Assembly: GCF_003335505.1 (NCBI RefSeq)
Contig: NZ_QPEX01000034.1
Coordinates: forward strand, 62,001-126,000
Reading direction: 5' to 3'
Length of the DNA: 64,000 nt
DNA from: Bremerella cremea
GTDB lineage: Bacteria > Planctomycetota > Planctomycetia > Pirellulales > Pirellulaceae
Part shown: piece after piece, positions 8,700-19,362 of the stretch
How the letters are laid out: every line of letters begins with the position of its first letter
Numbering within the stretch: position 1 is the first letter of the stretch
Made by a program: the position numbers and the translations under genes
The notes under the pieces: model-generated
What the model saw: the letters and a program-made list of their open reading frames with translations, nothing else
Told to the model about the DNA's origin: nothing
Databases searched by the model: none

Positions 8700-11555
8700 A
8701 TGACGACAGTGACGACCCAGGTATCTTTGGACGTCCGCAAACGGGATGGCCGGATCACTTCCTTCGAGCCGGCCCGCGTAGAGCAAGCGATCGAGCGAGC
8801 TTTCCGCGCCGAAATCGGTATCCCCGATCTTCAGCCGATCGAATTGGCTTTGAAGCAGCAGATCTCCGAGATCACGACGAACGTGGTCAACCAGATCGAG
8901 AATCGCCCGTTCAGCCGCGATGGCGTGGATGTGGAAACGATTCAGGACGCCGTCGAAATTCAGTTGATGCGGCATGGTCACTTCTCAGTGGCTCGTCGTT
9001 ACATCCTGTATCGCGAGCAGCATGCCAAGTTGCGTGCTTTGCGTGCGGCGGAAGGGACCGGCGCGCTAGACGCTCCGCGGATCTTCGTGAAGCAGGAAGA
9101 TGGCGAGAAGCAACTGTTCGACGCGACTCGCATGCGTCGTCGGATTTACTCGGCCGTGCGTGGCCTAGAGCAAAACTGCTCGGCAGAAGAACTGGTCGAA
9201 GAGACCTACCGCACGTTGTACGACGGCATCACGCCGCAGGAAATCTACCGCGCCATGATCTTGGCTTCCCGCAGCCGGATCGAACGCGACCCCGATTACG
9301 ACACCGTCGCTGCCCGCTTGATGTTGATGGTGATCTACAACGAAGCCCTGGGACACATTCACCCCAGCGACGACTTGTCCGAAGTTTGCCAGCGGAAGTT
9401 TGAAGATTACATCGAAGTCGGGATCGAAGCGAAGCGTCTTTCCGAGAAGCTGCGTGAGTACGATCTGACGAAGATCGCCGCTGCCCTGCGTCCGGAACGA
9501 GACGCCGCGTTCCCTTACCTGGGTCTGCAAACGATTTACGACCGGTACCTGCTGCACGTTGAAGGTCGCCGCATCGAAACGCCGCAATACTTCTGGATGC
9601 GGGTTGCGATGGGCTTGGCCTGGAACGAAGACGACAAAGAAGCACGGGCGATCGAGTTCTACAACATTTTGTCGACCTTCCGCTTCACCTCGGCCACACC
9701 TACGCTGTTCAACGCCGGCACGCTGCACCCGCAGCTCAGCTCGTGCTACCTCGGCACGGTGATGGACGACCTGGAGCACATCTTCAAGGTGGTTGGCGAC
9801 AACGCGATGCTCAGCAAGTGGGCTGGCGGTTTGGGCAACGACTGGTCGAACATTCGGGCCACCAACGCCCACATCAAGGGGACCAACGGCCAAAGCCAGG
9901 GCGTGATTCCGTTCCTGAAGGTGGTCAACGATACCGCAATCGCCGTCAACCAAGGTGGCAAGCGTAAGGGTGCGGTTTGCTCGTATCTCGAATCGTGGCA
10001 CTTGGACATCGAAGAATTCCTCGACCTGCGAAAGAACACCGGGGACGATCGCCGTCGTACGCACGACATGCACACGGCCAACTGGATTCCCGACTTGTTC
10101 ATGAAGCGAGTTCGCGAGAACGGCCAGTGGACACTGTTCAGCCCAGACGAAGTGCCTGACCTGCACGATCTGTACGGCAAGAAGTTCCAAGAACGTTACG
10201 AGTACTACGAGCAGCAAGCCGACGAAGGCAAGATTCGCTTGTTCCGCCGGATCAATGCCGTGGAACTATGGCGGAAGATGCTGACTCGCTTGTTCGAGAC
10301 CGGCCACCCTTGGATCACCTGGAAAGATCCATCGAACGTTCGTTCCCCTCAAGATCACGTCGGCGTGGTGCACAGCAGCAACCTGTGTACAGAAATTCTG
10401 CTGAACACCTCGAAGGATGAAACGGCCGTTTGTAACCTGGGCAGCATCAATATGGTCGCCCACGTGAAAGATGGTCAGCTCGACCACGAGAAGCTGCGAG
10501 AAACGGTGACCACCGCGGTTCGTATGCTCGATAACGTGATCGACATCAACTACTACCCGACGGTCGAAGCAGGCAACTCGAACCGCAAGCATCGTCCGGT
10601 GGGCTTGGGCCTGATGGGCTTCCAAGACGCCCTGTATGCCTTGGGCGTTGGTTATGCCAGCGAAGAGGCGGTTGTGTTTGCCGACCAGAGTATGGAAGCG
10701 ATTTCGTACTACGCTCTGCTCGCTTCCAGCCAACTGGCTGCCGAACGGGGCACCTACGAGACCTACCAAGGCTCGAAGTGGGATCGTGGCATTCTGCCGA
10801 TCGATTCGCTGGAAATCTTGGAGCAAGAACGTGGCGTGGCGATCGATATCGACCGCAGCCAGACGATGGATTGGCAAGTGGTGCGTGACGCGATCGCCCA
10901 GCACGGCATGCGTAACAGCAACGTGATGGCCATCGCTCCGACGGCGACCATTTCCACCATCATTGGTGTCGCCCAGTCGATTGAACCGGCCTACAAAAAC
11001 CTGTTCGTGAAGAGCAACCTTTCCGGCGAGTTCCCGCAGATCAACCGCCGCCTGGTGCACGATCTGAAGGAACTGGGCTTGTGGGATTCCGACATGATCG
11101 AATCGCTGAAGTACTACGACGGCGGTTTGCTCGAAATCGATCGTGTCCCTGACGACATCAAGCTGAAGTACCTCACCGCGTTTGAAGTCGCCCCGCAGTG
11201 GCTGATCGAATGTGCGGCCCGCCGCCAGAAGTGGTTGGACATGGGGCAGTCGCTCAACTTGTACATGGCCGAGCCAAGTGGCAAGAAGCTGCACGAGATG
11301 TACTTCCTGGCCTGGAACAAAGGTTTGAAGACAACCTACTACCTGCGAACGCTGAGTGCGACCCAGGTCGAAAAGTCGACGGTCGACGTTAACCGGTTCG
11401 GGATTCAGCCTCGCTGGATGAAGAACCAAAGTGCCTCGGCCAACATCAAGGTCGATCGCGAGAAAGCCATCCCGGCGGACTTGGATCAACTTCCGGAACA
11501 ACAACCGGAAGCCAAGGTCTGCAACTTGGACGGCGATTGCGAATCGTGCCAATAA
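8700..11555 (+). CDS. nrdA: Ribonucleoside-diphosphate reductase, alpha (large) subunit
   Basis: This is the catalytic subunit of class I ribonucleotide reductase, about 951 residues from ATG 8700, which has AGGAGA eight bases upstream; ATG 8631 and 8535 are longer in-frame alternatives. Two ATP-cone-like domains lead the protein, one starting VRKRDGR and one at [12 protein letters not shown] that aligns with the E. coli N-terminal cone. The catalytic barrel follows. Active-site residues are the SSCYLGT cysteine (349), NLCTEI with N561, C563 and E565, AVCNLGS with C578, and the paired tyrosines in TTYYLRT. The tail [10 protein letters not shown] carries the redox-relay cysteines. It is followed by nrdB after 134 bases. 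NrdR boxes lie upstream. Confidence 0.97.
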   Translation: MTTVTTQVSLDVRKRDGRITSFEPARVEQAIERAFRAEIGIPDLQPIELALKQQISEITTNVVNQIENRPFSRDGVDVETIQDAVEIQLMRHGHFSVARRYILYREQHAKLRALRAAEGTGALDAPRIFVKQEDGEKQLFDATRMRRRIYSAVRGLEQNCSAEELVEETYRTLYDGITPQEIYRAMILASRSRIERDPDYDTVAARLMLMVIYNEALGHIHPSDDLSEVCQRKFEDYIEVGIEAKRLSEKLREYDLTKIAAALRPERDAAFPYLGLQTIYDRYLLHVEGRRIETPQYFWMRVAMGLAWNEDDKEARAIEFYNILSTFRFTSATPTLFNAGTLHPQLSSCYLGTVMDDLEHIFKVVGDNAMLSKWAGGLGNDWSNIRATNAHIKGTNGQSQGVIPFLKVVNDTAIAVNQGGKRKGAVCSYLESWHLDIEEFLDLRKNTGDDRRRTHDMHTANWIPDLFMKRVRENGQWTLFSPDEVPDLHDLYGKKFQERYEYYEQQADEGKIRLFRRINAVELWRKMLTRLFETGHPWITWKDPSNVRSPQDHVGVVHSSNLCTEILLNTSKDETAVCNLGSINMVAHVKDGQLDHEKLRETVTTAVRMLDNVIDINYYPTVEAGNSNRKHRPVGLGLMGFQDALYALGVGYASEEAVVFADQSMEAISYYALLASSQLAAERGTYETYQGSKWDRGILPIDSLEILEQERGVAIDIDRSQTMDWQVVRDAIAQHGMRNSNVMAIAPTATISTIIGVAQSIEPAYKNLFVKSNLSGEFPQINRRLVHDLKELGLWDSDMIESLKYYDGGLLEIDRVPDDIKLKYLTAFEVAPQWLIECAARRQKWLDMGQSLNLYMAEPSGKKLHEMYFLAWNKGLKTTYYLRTLSATQVEKSTVDVNRFGIQPRWMKNQSASANIKVDREKAIPADLDQLPEQQPEAKVCNLDGDCESCQ

Positions 11556-11689
11556 GCGTCTTCGGTTGTGCCTGACCCATCATGCACGGTTAGGCCCCTG
11601 AGCCACAGCGCGTCGGCCGCCAGACCCAACGGCCGGCGCGATTGCATGACGCAATTTTCCTGAACCATTTTTCCTCTCGGAGAAACACG

Positions 11690-12751
<1,062 letters not shown>

Positions 12752-12797
12752 CCGGCAGCTTTTGCCAAGTCATGGATTGTGTCTCGTGACGGACCAC

Positions 12798-12837
12798 AAA
12801 GGCCGTCTGTCCTGCAAAGGACGGACGGTCTTTTTTT
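12798..12837 (+). terminator. Intrinsic terminator after nrdB
   Basis: A GC-rich hairpin, aggccgtctgtcc with a short tgcaaa loop and ggacggacggtct, is followed by seven T residues. It lies 46 bases after the nrdB stop codon and would end the nrdAB transcript. Confidence 0.9.
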
Positions 12838-12901
12838 GTGCGTGCGGCTTTTTCATGGGTACAAATTCAATCCACCGCTCGGGTGCCCCGGGCATCTTGC
12901 C

Positions 12902-13000
12902 CGGGTGGTCCTGCTAACCGGGTACCCACTTCGCACGGGCAAGATGCCCGGGGCACACAGATTTAGCCAAGCCCCCTAGCGTGCGTCTCGACGCACCAAG
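12902..13000. repeat. Direct repeat family C, copy 1 (99 bp)
   Basis: This stretch is essentially identical to 13799-13897. It contains cgggcaagatgcccgggg, an inverted copy of which begins at 12881, and ends in gtgcgtctcgacgcacca, the left arm of repeat family A. It sits in the 574-base gap after nrdB. The rest of that gap (13001-13326) has no gene that I can support. Confidence 0.8.
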
Positions 13001-13326
13001 CCGGGTGCCATGCTCACGTCCGCGTGAGCATGCGGCAGTGGAAATGGTTGTGCTGTTTGATAGACGTGCGAACAATGGGGAGAAGTACCCCAGGGGTGGC
13101 CTGGTGATGGCATGCTTGCGAAGGCGTGAACCTGGCAACCAGCGCAGACGAACCGGCGGCCAAAATGAACCCCCGTGTTGTTGATACGATAAAAACAGGT
13201 AAATACGCTCCGCTGAATGATCCGCTAACCGGACGCGGAAATCTCTGGGGCTGGCCCCTACCGACGCAACTCTAAAATCCTAATAGCCATCGCTAAAATT
13301 GGAACGGAACACCAGGAAAATGCAGA

Positions 13327-13770
13327 ATGATTGATCCTCAAAAAGTTCGATTGGCCTACTACGAATCGGGCGATGGGCCACGCATCATGTTATTTGGGCC
13401 AAGCCAGGTGGAATTGCAAGCACTTCAGGATTGTTTTTCAAGGCTAAGCAAAGATGAGAACTCAATTGACTTGCACGAGCAGCCCTTCGTGCATATAGCA
13501 GGTGATATACAATTACGACTTCAATCAGTAGGTTCAGCGTTTGGAAAGAAGAACCCCTGCACACTGCCCGGCTTGCGACGGAACCCTGAACACAGTAATT
13601 CTTTCATATGGACACGGACGGGCGAAGGCTGGGATTACCTTGCTGAGTTGATAGACAGTTCCGTTAGGGCAGTGACACCTGGCCACCAATATTTGACAAG
13701 CTATCCTAGCGAGGACGCAATTGTGGTTGTTTCAAAGGGAGAATACGGAGACGAAGTTCTAGATCGTTGA
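13327..13770 (+). CDS. Hypothetical protein in a repeat-flanked cassette
   Basis: The 147-residue soluble protein starts at an ATG behind CAGGAAAA. It begins IDPQKVRLAYYESGDGPRIMLFG and has two short strand-like hydrophobic segments near its ends (PRIMLFG, AIVVVSKG). It has no signal peptide or known motif. Its base composition is more AT-rich than the nrd genes. The gene is bracketed by 99-base direct repeats (12902-13000 and 13799-13897), so it could be lost by recombination. Size and composition would suit an immunity-type protein, but this is speculation. Confidence 0.65.
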   Translation: MIDPQKVRLAYYESGDGPRIMLFGPSQVELQALQDCFSRLSKDENSIDLHEQPFVHIAGDIQLRLQSVGSAFGKKNPCTLPGLRRNPEHSNSFIWTRTGEGWDYLAELIDSSVRAVTPGHQYLTSYPSEDAIVVVSKGEYGDEVLDR

Positions 13771-13798
13771 AGCGTTGTTGCCCGGAAATTAGCCACGC

Positions 13799-13897
13799 CG
13801 GGTGGTCCTGCTAACCGGGTACCCACTTCGCACGGGCAAGATGCCCGGGGCACACAGATTTAGCCAAGCCCCCTAGCGTGCGTCTCGACGCACCAAG
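13799..13897. repeat. Direct repeat family C, copy 2 (99 bp)
   Basis: This is a near-identical second copy of 12902-13000, in the same orientation, 897 bases apart. Its right end merges with the left arm of a family A element (13872-14024). Confidence 0.8.
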
Positions 13898-14024
13898 TCC
13901 TGCTAGTTGACGATGGGCTTGCTTTGCGTGGGAACGAAAATAGGTGGCGGGCGGTTGCGTTGCCACGCGGTGACAAGGGATAATCGCTTGAGCAAATTCT
14001 GGTGCGTCGAGGCGCACCCTACGG
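13872..14024. repeat. Repeat family A element (inverted-repeat ends)
   Basis: Left arm 13872-13894 (tagcgtgcgtctcgacgcacca) and right arm 14000-14024 (tggtgcgtcgaggcgcaccc...) are near reverse complements. The internal words are aataggtggcgggcggttgcg, ttgccacgcggtga and ggataatcgcttgagcaa. The same arrangement recurs at 14679, 25477 and, diverged, 56920. The right end stops only 19 bases before the start of the next gene. Confidence 0.85.
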
Positions 14025-14043
14025 GACTTGAAATGTGCTTGAA

Positions 14044-14550
14044 ATGATTGTTCGTTTGACCCAGAAGCTGGGCAAGAAGCTTCACCTTTCGCCGACGAAG
14101 TCGTATCCTGCGGACGCGAATCCTTTGGCGGATTGGACGGCGCATCTTTTCACCGCCGGGCGAACGCAGTACATCTTGGTGACTAACACGCCGACGCTGT
14201 ACTCGGCGGTCCTTTATGGCCGGGGAATTTCCAATGACGCCCGGTTTTTAGATGCGATTTTCGGCGCGATTCGCGAGGTGATGGAAGCAGACGACTTGAG
14301 CCTGGCCTATCAGAAACTGGTTGCCCCGGCGGCCGCAACGGTCTCTTTCTCGAAGACGTTCAGCCGTTCCGTGACAGGCTCGATGAATGACCATATTATG
14401 TGTGGCAAAGTCTATTTGACGGAAAGCGGTCTCTCGCTGCAGGAAACATCCTACCGCCTCAATTGCACACCCCTGTCGGCCATCGAATACTCAAACCCCA
14501 GGCAAGCCTGCCAGGCAATCTCTGCGGAATTGCTGGCGGAGTCGTCGTAG
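14044..14550 (+). CDS. DUF6933-like protein
   Basis: This 168-residue protein begins MIVRLTQKLGKKLH and continues DWTAHLFTAGRTQYILVTNTPTLYSAVLYG. This resembles the DUF6933 pattern, which has an N-terminal (M)IIR.T.KL segment followed by W.A.L....R...LFTN..TL. The biochemical role of the family is unknown. ATG 14044 is preferred to GTG 14035 because the family normally starts at MI(I/V)R. No strong ribosome site is visible, since a family A repeat ends just upstream and may have replaced the native promoter. Confidence 0.7.
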   Translation: MIVRLTQKLGKKLHLSPTKSYPADANPLADWTAHLFTAGRTQYILVTNTPTLYSAVLYGRGISNDARFLDAIFGAIREVMEADDLSLAYQKLVAPAAATVSFSKTFSRSVTGSMNDHIMCGKVYLTESGLSLQETSYRLNCTPLSAIEYSNPRQACQAISAELLAESS

Positions 14551-14678
14551 GTTAGTTTGACGAATCAGGGTTGCCTGTTGATGGCATGCTCGCGAAGACG
14601 TGAACTTTGTCCCAAGCGTATACGCTTTAGAAACAAATTACCTAGTAACATCTGAGGAGTGTTCACATGTTTTCAGTT

Positions 14679-14833
14679 CCGTAGGGTGCGTCTCGACGCA
14701 CCAAGCCCTGCCAGTTAACGATGCGTTTACTGTTGCGTGGGAACGCAAATAGGTGGCGGGCTGTTGCGTTGCCACGCGGTGATAATGTATAATCGCTTGA
14801 GCAAGTTCTGGTGCGTCGAGACGCACCCTACGG
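14679..14833. repeat. Repeat family A element, best-preserved copy
   Basis: The ends are a perfect 25-base inverted repeat (14679-14703 and 14809-14833), ccgtagggtgcgtctcga and onward, and the arms are internally palindromic. The 105-base interior has no ORF and matches the interiors at 13872 and 25477. Size and perfect terminal repeats suggest a non-autonomous mobile unit. A family B unit adjoins on the right. Confidence 0.85.
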
Positions 14834-14911
14834 GACTGGTGCATCAAAGGAACGGGCCAGAGGCACCGTGGCACACAGAGAGGTTTCATTGGTCAGTGCC
14901 ACCCGTCGACA
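14834..14911. repeat. Repeat family B unit
   Basis: The unit runs gactggtgcatcaaaggaac, then gggccagaggcaccgtgg, cacacagagaggtttcattgg and ends cagtgccaccc. Other copies are at 25632-25709 and 26735-26814, and there is an inverted copy at 16186-16240. Ends such as gggccagag and ctctggcc allow it to pair with family C. No ORF is present. Confidence 0.8.
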
Positions 14912-14966
14912 GCATGGTAGTCGCGTCGTCGCCGCACGGCTCCGGCGGTGGAGCCAGCTTGGCATG

Positions 14967-15110
14967 TCAGCTTCGCAGCGCGGCCTCGCAAACGTCGACC
15001 GTCTGACAGGCTTTCTTAAACGAGTACCCCTCTACAACCACCAATCGCACGGCGTACTCTTTGAACTCATCGCTGCACGTCGGCCGCTTCTTTTTCGCTT
15101 GTTCGTCCAC
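14967..15110 (-). pseudogene. IS3-family OrfA N-terminal remnant
   Basis: The minus strand reads VDEQAKKKRPTCSDEFKEY, then AVRLVVVEGYSFKKACQ and VDVCEAALRS before a TGA. This is the helix-turn-helix start of an IS3-type OrfA (K-rich lead, SxEFK..AV.LV...G.S...A....GV). GTG 15110 has GGAGGT upstream. Only about 47 residues survive; the rest of OrfA and all of OrfB are missing. Repeats A/B lie immediately downstream. It is a dead transposon fragment. Confidence 0.7.
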
Positions 15111-15124
15111 CGTTCGGACCTCCT

Positions 15125-15727
15125 TCAGGAACCATTATCCCGGCCCTGGCCCCTGTCCGAAAGTCGTGGGCTATCGCACTCGACCGACTGTCTCTCTAGG
15201 CTTTCCGAGGTTCGTGCTTCAGCAATAAACATTGCCAGAACACCGAAGCCATGTGCAATCACAATTAGAGACAAGACTTGTCCGATGGCAATAAAAGGTT
15301 CTCTTCTTGAATCCCCATGGACGGTTTGACCTGTTATGACGTTGATCGTCGGGCCACCGAATGGATTAGCAATCTTGTGTTCTACCGGCCCACCCTTGTC
15401 TTCACGGGGGGCATGCACAAGGGTAAAGATGTTATCGAATAGAATGAATGTTATTGGCTTGGAGTGATTGGTTGCTGTTACAGAGTCGACATCAGGAAGT
15501 AGCATGCATGCAACAATAACTAAAGTAGCAGACATCCAATACGTGCGACATAGTCCGTCACTGGCAATAGAAAAACATATGCCCAGCAGCACTAGCGCAC
15601 TCAAAACCGTAGTCCAGCACAGTGCAATCCACTCAGATGGAAATGCCAACGATGCTAAAGCCACACATGAGAACGCCATGAATGCCACTAGCGATTTAAC
15701 GCCATATACAAGGCGAGGCATTTTCAT
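15125..15727 (-). CDS. Multi-pass membrane protein of unknown family
   Basis: The 200-residue product has about four hydrophobic segments: near residues 10-30, 34-55, 63-77 and 148-168. A polar loop between the third and fourth has EDKGGPVEHKIANPFGG, and the tail is charged. Composition is less GC-rich than the core genes. Its ATG overlaps the stop of the upstream minus-strand gene (15724) by four bases, so the two were a translationally coupled pair. I do not recognise the family. It lies between transposon debris, suggesting an acquired block. Confidence 0.65.
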   Translation of the reverse strand: MKMPRLVYGVKSLVAFMAFSCVALASLAFPSEWIALCWTTVLSALVLLGICFSIASDGLCRTYWMSATLVIVACMLLPDVDSVTATNHSKPITFILFDNIFTLVHAPREDKGGPVEHKIANPFGGPTINVITGQTVHGDSRREPFIAIGQVLSLIVIAHGFGVLAMFIAEARTSESLERQSVECDSPRLSDRGQGRDNGS

Positions 15728-16062
15728 TCAGGGAACCTCCATTCGCCAAGATCGCTAAAGTAAACAAATTCTGCGGAATCCACATCTGCCGGACCCTGCC
15801 CGCCCCAAACTCCCTTGAACATTTCAGCTACTTCACCAATCCTTTTCCTGACTTCTTCGTCTTTCGAATGCAATGCATCTCGCGCAAACATAAGATCTAT
15901 ATACATATAGGTGAAATCAGCACGCAGCGGGTTTGGATCGGATCGCCGCATCCTATTGGCAAGTCTCCATTGCTTGTCGGTCGCCTCTTTCCCATTTCCT
16001 TCTTCCAGTAATGTCTCTTTGTTAAGCTTCGGTTCATCACCGACCATGCGATAGGGACACAC
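15724..16062 (-). CDS. Hypothetical protein, probably 5'-truncated
   Basis: From GTG 16062 the frame encodes 112 soluble residues ending GGQGPADVDSAEFVYFSDLGEWRFPE. The same frame stays open and protein-like back to 16155 (QLSLSQKRLIAIAKASQ) before meeting a TAG, with no ATG in that extension. A family B repeat in inverse orientation (16186-16240) lies just beyond. The natural N-terminus therefore seems to have been lost. It is coupled to the membrane protein gene downstream by a four-base overlap. The family is not recognised. Confidence 0.5.
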   Translation of the reverse strand: MCPYRMVGDEPKLNKETLLEEGNGKEATDKQWRLANRMRRSDPNPLRADFTYMYIDLMFARDALHSKDEEVRKRIGEVAEMFKGVWGGQGPADVDSAEFVYFSDLGEWRFPE

Positions 16063-16185
16063 GGCGATTGCGCCATGATGGGTAATCTGCGATGCTTTGG
16101 CAATGGCAATCAGGCGTTTCTGTGACAGAGAAAGTTGCGGTCTGATGCGGTTTTGCTAGGTGGCGTTTCATGTCGTCACGTTCGG

Positions 16186-16240
16186 CGGGTGACACTGCCT
16201 AATGAAACCTCTCGGTGTGCCACGGTGCCTCTGGCCTGTG
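16186..16240. repeat. Repeat family B unit, inverted copy
   Basis: It reads cgggtgacactgcctaatg, then aaacctctcggtgtgccacg and gtgcctctggcc. This is the reverse complement of the unit at 14834-14911 with a few changes. It sits upstream of the truncated gene ending at 15724. Confidence 0.75.
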
Positions 16241-16391
16241 TTTTGGAAAGCGGGGATATGGTCCGTCGGCAGTCAAGCAGCCAGTCCCGGGCAAGTGACC
16301 ACGCTGGAAATTCTGGATTTACCTTCAATACCGGTGGCTTTAAAATTAAGCCATAGTGGTTTTGAGGGCTTTTGGCTAAAAGGCAATCGTC

Positions 16392-16640
16392 ATGGATCCT
16401 CATCGTGGTACTTTAATCCTTGTTTTCGGCTTGCTAAGTTTGCTGGGTATTTTCCTGCCGCTGGCACCGATTGCTTGGTGGATGGGGACTGTGGACGAGC
16501 TCAAGATGGAAGAGGGCACCATGGATTCAAGTGGACGAAAGGCTACGGAAGTCGGACGATTCCTCGGCATGTTTGTTACGATCGTGGTGCTCGTATTCCT
16601 CTTAGGAGGTCTTTTGCTTAACCTTTTCCTGGCAAGCTGA
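16392..16640 (+). CDS. DUF4190-like small membrane protein
   Basis: This 82-residue protein has two membrane segments (about residues 6-30 and 57-80). The linker reads MGTVDELKMEEGTMDSSGR, which fits the DUF4190 pattern of a G-rich first helix, a (W/Y).MG..D...M..G.MD..GR loop and a second helix. These proteins are inner-membrane proteins without assigned function. It precedes a broken RHS gene on the same strand. No clear ribosome site is visible before the ATG. Confidence 0.7.
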   Translation: MDPHRGTLILVFGLLSLLGIFLPLAPIAWWMGTVDELKMEEGTMDSSGRKATEVGRFLGMFVTIVVLVFLLGGLLLNLFLAS

Positions 16641-16644
16641 TTAG

Positions 16645-17548
16645 GTTTTGGCTCTCTCAAGCCAAACCATGTCGATGTGGACGGCTTCAATCCGCCGATC
16701 TCGGACGATGACGTATTGGGGGATAGTGCCGACAACTACTTCGAGTACAACAGCGACCGGCGCGTTACCAAAGAGGTTGTTTATGGAGGCTCCCAGACGT
16801 TCCTCTTCGACGATACCCCCTCTGGCAATACGAGCGATTACAACCCCTGGGCAATGAAGACTGTCGAAACGCTGCAGGATGGTAGCGAGATGAAAGTCTA
16901 CACGAATTTCATCGGCGAGGTCCTGCTGAAAGAACTCAGCTCCGACGGGGACCGTTGGATCGAATACTACCAGTTCGACGGCGCTGGCCACGAAATCTTG
17001 CGGGCCGAACCTTCGGCGATCAGCAACTACATCAACACCCTGGCCAACCTGGGATAACGCTCAAGTCGAGCGAAGATCTCATTCGCACGACCGAGTATTA
17101 TGCCCCAACCTACGGCAGCTCTTCCAGCAGTGGCCCTCTTGGACCGCTTGGCTACAAGAAGTCGGTAAGCCTCCAGAAAGGAAGCAGCGGCACCCCCATC
17201 CTGCAGATGTCGTGGGAATATGCCAACCCAGGAAACTACGGCAGCAATATCCTTCATCCCAAGACAAAGGAAACGGTCTACCGCAACGAAGATGGCACCA
17301 GGGCGATCGAGACCTCCTTCGCCTACGAATACCATAGCAGTGCACGTCGGATGAAGCGGATCACCACCACGCTTCCCGCGATCCCCACCAGCCAATACGG
17401 CTCAGGCGTCGCCGCGACGACCAAGGTCTATCAAGACGAATACGGCAACGTTACATGGAGCATGGACGAACGAGGCTACATTACCCGGGCGGGTGGCATT
17501 GGCCGGTATGGAACACGAAGGGGGTTACAGTTACGCCGGACAGTTACG
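16645..17548 (+). pseudogene. RHS/YD-repeat protein, internal fragment with frameshift
   Basis: Two overlapping frames form one RHS segment. The first (to 17057) reads ...YFEYNSDRRVTKEVVYGG... and ...RWIEYYQFDGAGHEIL. It stops after INTLANLG, and the protein continues in the next frame as ITLKSSEDLIRTTEYYAPTYG and on to YQDEYGNVTWSMDERGYIT. A single-base shift near 17050 therefore breaks it. The N-terminal portion and the C-terminal core are missing here. The 3' side runs into an IS4-type remnant at about 17549. A C-terminal RHS piece lies on the opposite strand at 20688-22703. Confidence 0.8.
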
Positions 17549-17878
17549 GTTCGCCAAGAAATCCATTGCCACTTGATCGGCTACAACATCGTCCGCGCGG
17601 CCATGATCGCGTCGGCACTCAAATTCCAGCGTTGTCCGAACAGGCTAAGTTTTACCGGGTCCTTGCAAGCGATCGAGGAGTTCGCAGCTTCCCTTCGCCG
17701 ACGCTCTGGCCGCTATCGCGAACAGTGGGAATGCGTGCTGCGAACGATCGCTGAGTTAACGGTAGGCGATCGCCCTAATCGCAAAGAACCACGCCAGATC
17801 AAAAGCCGCCCGAAACCGTACAAGCTCCTGCAGTCAGCCCGAACGTCGATCAAAACTCGGGAGGCTACCATGAGTTAG
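17549..17878 (+). pseudogene. IS4-family transposase C-terminal remnant
   Basis: The sequence VRQEIHCHLIGYNIVRAAMI, then a LSFTGSLQAIEEF stretch and a Lys/Arg-rich end VGDRPNRKEPRQIKSRPKPY, is the typical C-terminus of IS4-group DDE transposases. The catalytic DDE residues lie in the missing upstream part. The remnant happens to be in frame with the RHS fragment, so a chimeric ORF of 307 residues appears, but it is an artefact of insertion and deletion. Confidence 0.8.
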
Positions 17879-18138
17879 AGATTAAGCTCGTGCCATTCAG
17901 TCCTGACACCTTTTTCTCTTCCCCTGCCTTTGATTTTTTCTTCGCAAATTCGCGTTACGCTTTTGATCCGTCGTATTTTCGTTGGGATTTGTATGCGATA
18001 CAGCCATGGCTGTCGCTCTTTGGGGGCTGTTGGATTGGTCTCTTGCAGCCAATACCAAATTGCGACAGCTTTTTCGATACAAATTCCCCCAACTTGCCAA
18101 ACTAACGCCTTGTGCGCCAGACCAGGATTAGGCTCTCC
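17879..18138. other. AT-rich gap with a gtcctgacacctttt word
   Basis: No gene is supported in these 260 bases. At 17901-17925 the word agtcctgacacctttttctc occurs, and it is repeated at 19895-19915 (agtcctgacaccttttcttc). Such words mark boundaries of transposon debris in this region and may be ends of small mobile units acted on by REP-type transposases; this is inference. Confidence 0.35.
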
Positions 18139-19314
18139 CTATTTTTGAAACGGAAAAGGAAAGCTTGGCGTGCGCATCGCTACAGCTTGCTGAACGTTGG
18201 CAAAAGATGCTGGCAGTGGATAGAATCCTTTTTTAAGGATTGCAGCTTGTCCTTGTCGGCTGAGGATGAACTTAACAAACTCGGCCTCTAGCGTTGGTCG
18301 ATTTCCTTTGCTGCTTGGTTTAATCCATAAATAGAGTGGACGGTTCAAAAGCGGTAGTTCCGGTGCATAGGGGAGATCTTTCTCGCCACTGCTTCTAAAC
18401 CACCAAGGTTCGTCTGAATCGTCCACATAGATCGGCACACTTCTTATCTCATCGGTGAGCATGCTATGAGACGTGAAACCGATACCATATTTATCTTTGG
18501 TCACCGATTCCACCATCGCATCAGCCGAAGCAACAATATTGACATTGTTGATATTCTTGTCGTCTAGCGGGGAAAGCATCCTTGGGCCCGGTATCACGGT
18601 TATGCCACCAGGTGTATCACCTACGGTTCGACTCTGGAGGAATGCTCGGTCGTCCGTAAAGCTTCTTCGCTGGTACACGTTAATTGGAGCAGTTTCAAAC
18701 TTGGGAAGACGCTCAGTGCCGAACTCCTTCCAGTGAACAATTTGGGGATGGTCGATAAATGCGGCATATTGATCTGATGTGATCCCGGGAATAGATCTGC
18801 TCTGGGTAGAATAGATCCAAGCGACTTCATGGATACCAAGTCTATCGATCGGATTATTTGGATGAACGATTATCTCGAGTTGATCCACACCAACAACAAC
18901 AGGCCAAGTAAAACCGATATTGTGTCCTATCTGGCCAAGGACTTTGGGTACCGGCCCTGAGCCTTCAAAGCATACCGCCGACAGATCCCTGATTCTTCCA
19001 AAACGCACATGGTCAAAACCGTTGTCGCCCGTAACTTTGGTGAGATTTATTTGGGCATCGGGATAAATCTTTTGAAATTCTGACGCCCATCGAAGGACAA
19101 GAGATTCAGTAAGGCGAGAGCACATGATGTCGTACTTACCACTCACCCCCTCCGGAAGTGGCCGATACCCAGGCAACGACTCATCCAGCTTTGAAACGAC
19201 TGCCATGGACGGTGCCTGGGTCGTATCGGCATTATGAGATGATTCGGGACCAGTGGCGAGTGTTGCCCCCGCATGAGTGAACAACAAACAGAATATGACA
19301 AATCGTGCTCTCAT
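18139..19314 (-). CDS. PstS-like periplasmic substrate-binding protein
   Basis: The 391-residue protein has an N-terminal signal peptide (MRARFVIFCLLFTHAGATLA). It continues with a PBP-fold pattern like PstS: a first lobe with ESLVLRWASEFQKIYPDAQIN, a serine/glycine-containing ligand loop (TGDNGFDHVRFGRIRDLSAV), the hinge VVVGVDQLEIIVHPNNPIDRLG, and a late lobe with PLYLWIKP...EAEFVKFILSRQGQ. Related proteins bind phosphate or act as sensory relatives. No ABC transporter genes adjoin, so an orphan sensing or scavenging role is likely. Its DNA is less GC-rich than the core genes. It lies in the RHS island. Confidence 0.8.
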   Translation of the reverse strand: MRARFVIFCLLFTHAGATLATGPESSHNADTTQAPSMAVVSKLDESLPGYRPLPEGVSGKYDIMCSRLTESLVLRWASEFQKIYPDAQINLTKVTGDNGFDHVRFGRIRDLSAVCFEGSGPVPKVLGQIGHNIGFTWPVVVGVDQLEIIVHPNNPIDRLGIHEVAWIYSTQSRSIPGITSDQYAAFIDHPQIVHWKEFGTERLPKFETAPINVYQRRSFTDDRAFLQSRTVGDTPGGITVIPGPRMLSPLDDKNINNVNIVASADAMVESVTKDKYGIGFTSHSMLTDEIRSVPIYVDDSDEPWWFRSSGEKDLPYAPELPLLNRPLYLWIKPSSKGNRPTLEAEFVKFILSRQGQAAILKKGFYPLPASFANVQQAVAMRTPSFPFPFQK

Positions 19315-19362
19315 AGAGTGCCCCTAACCAATTTGAAAGTCAGCATATCTCAGAAAATTGTT

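Noticed and set aside
12841-14030. CRISPR-like array
   Set aside because: Repeats are long, few and without regularly sized spacers; no cas gene is near.
17455-17754. 99-residue frame after the RHS fragment
   Set aside because: It is a shadow frame across the RHS/IS4 junction; the IS4 frame is the meaningful one.
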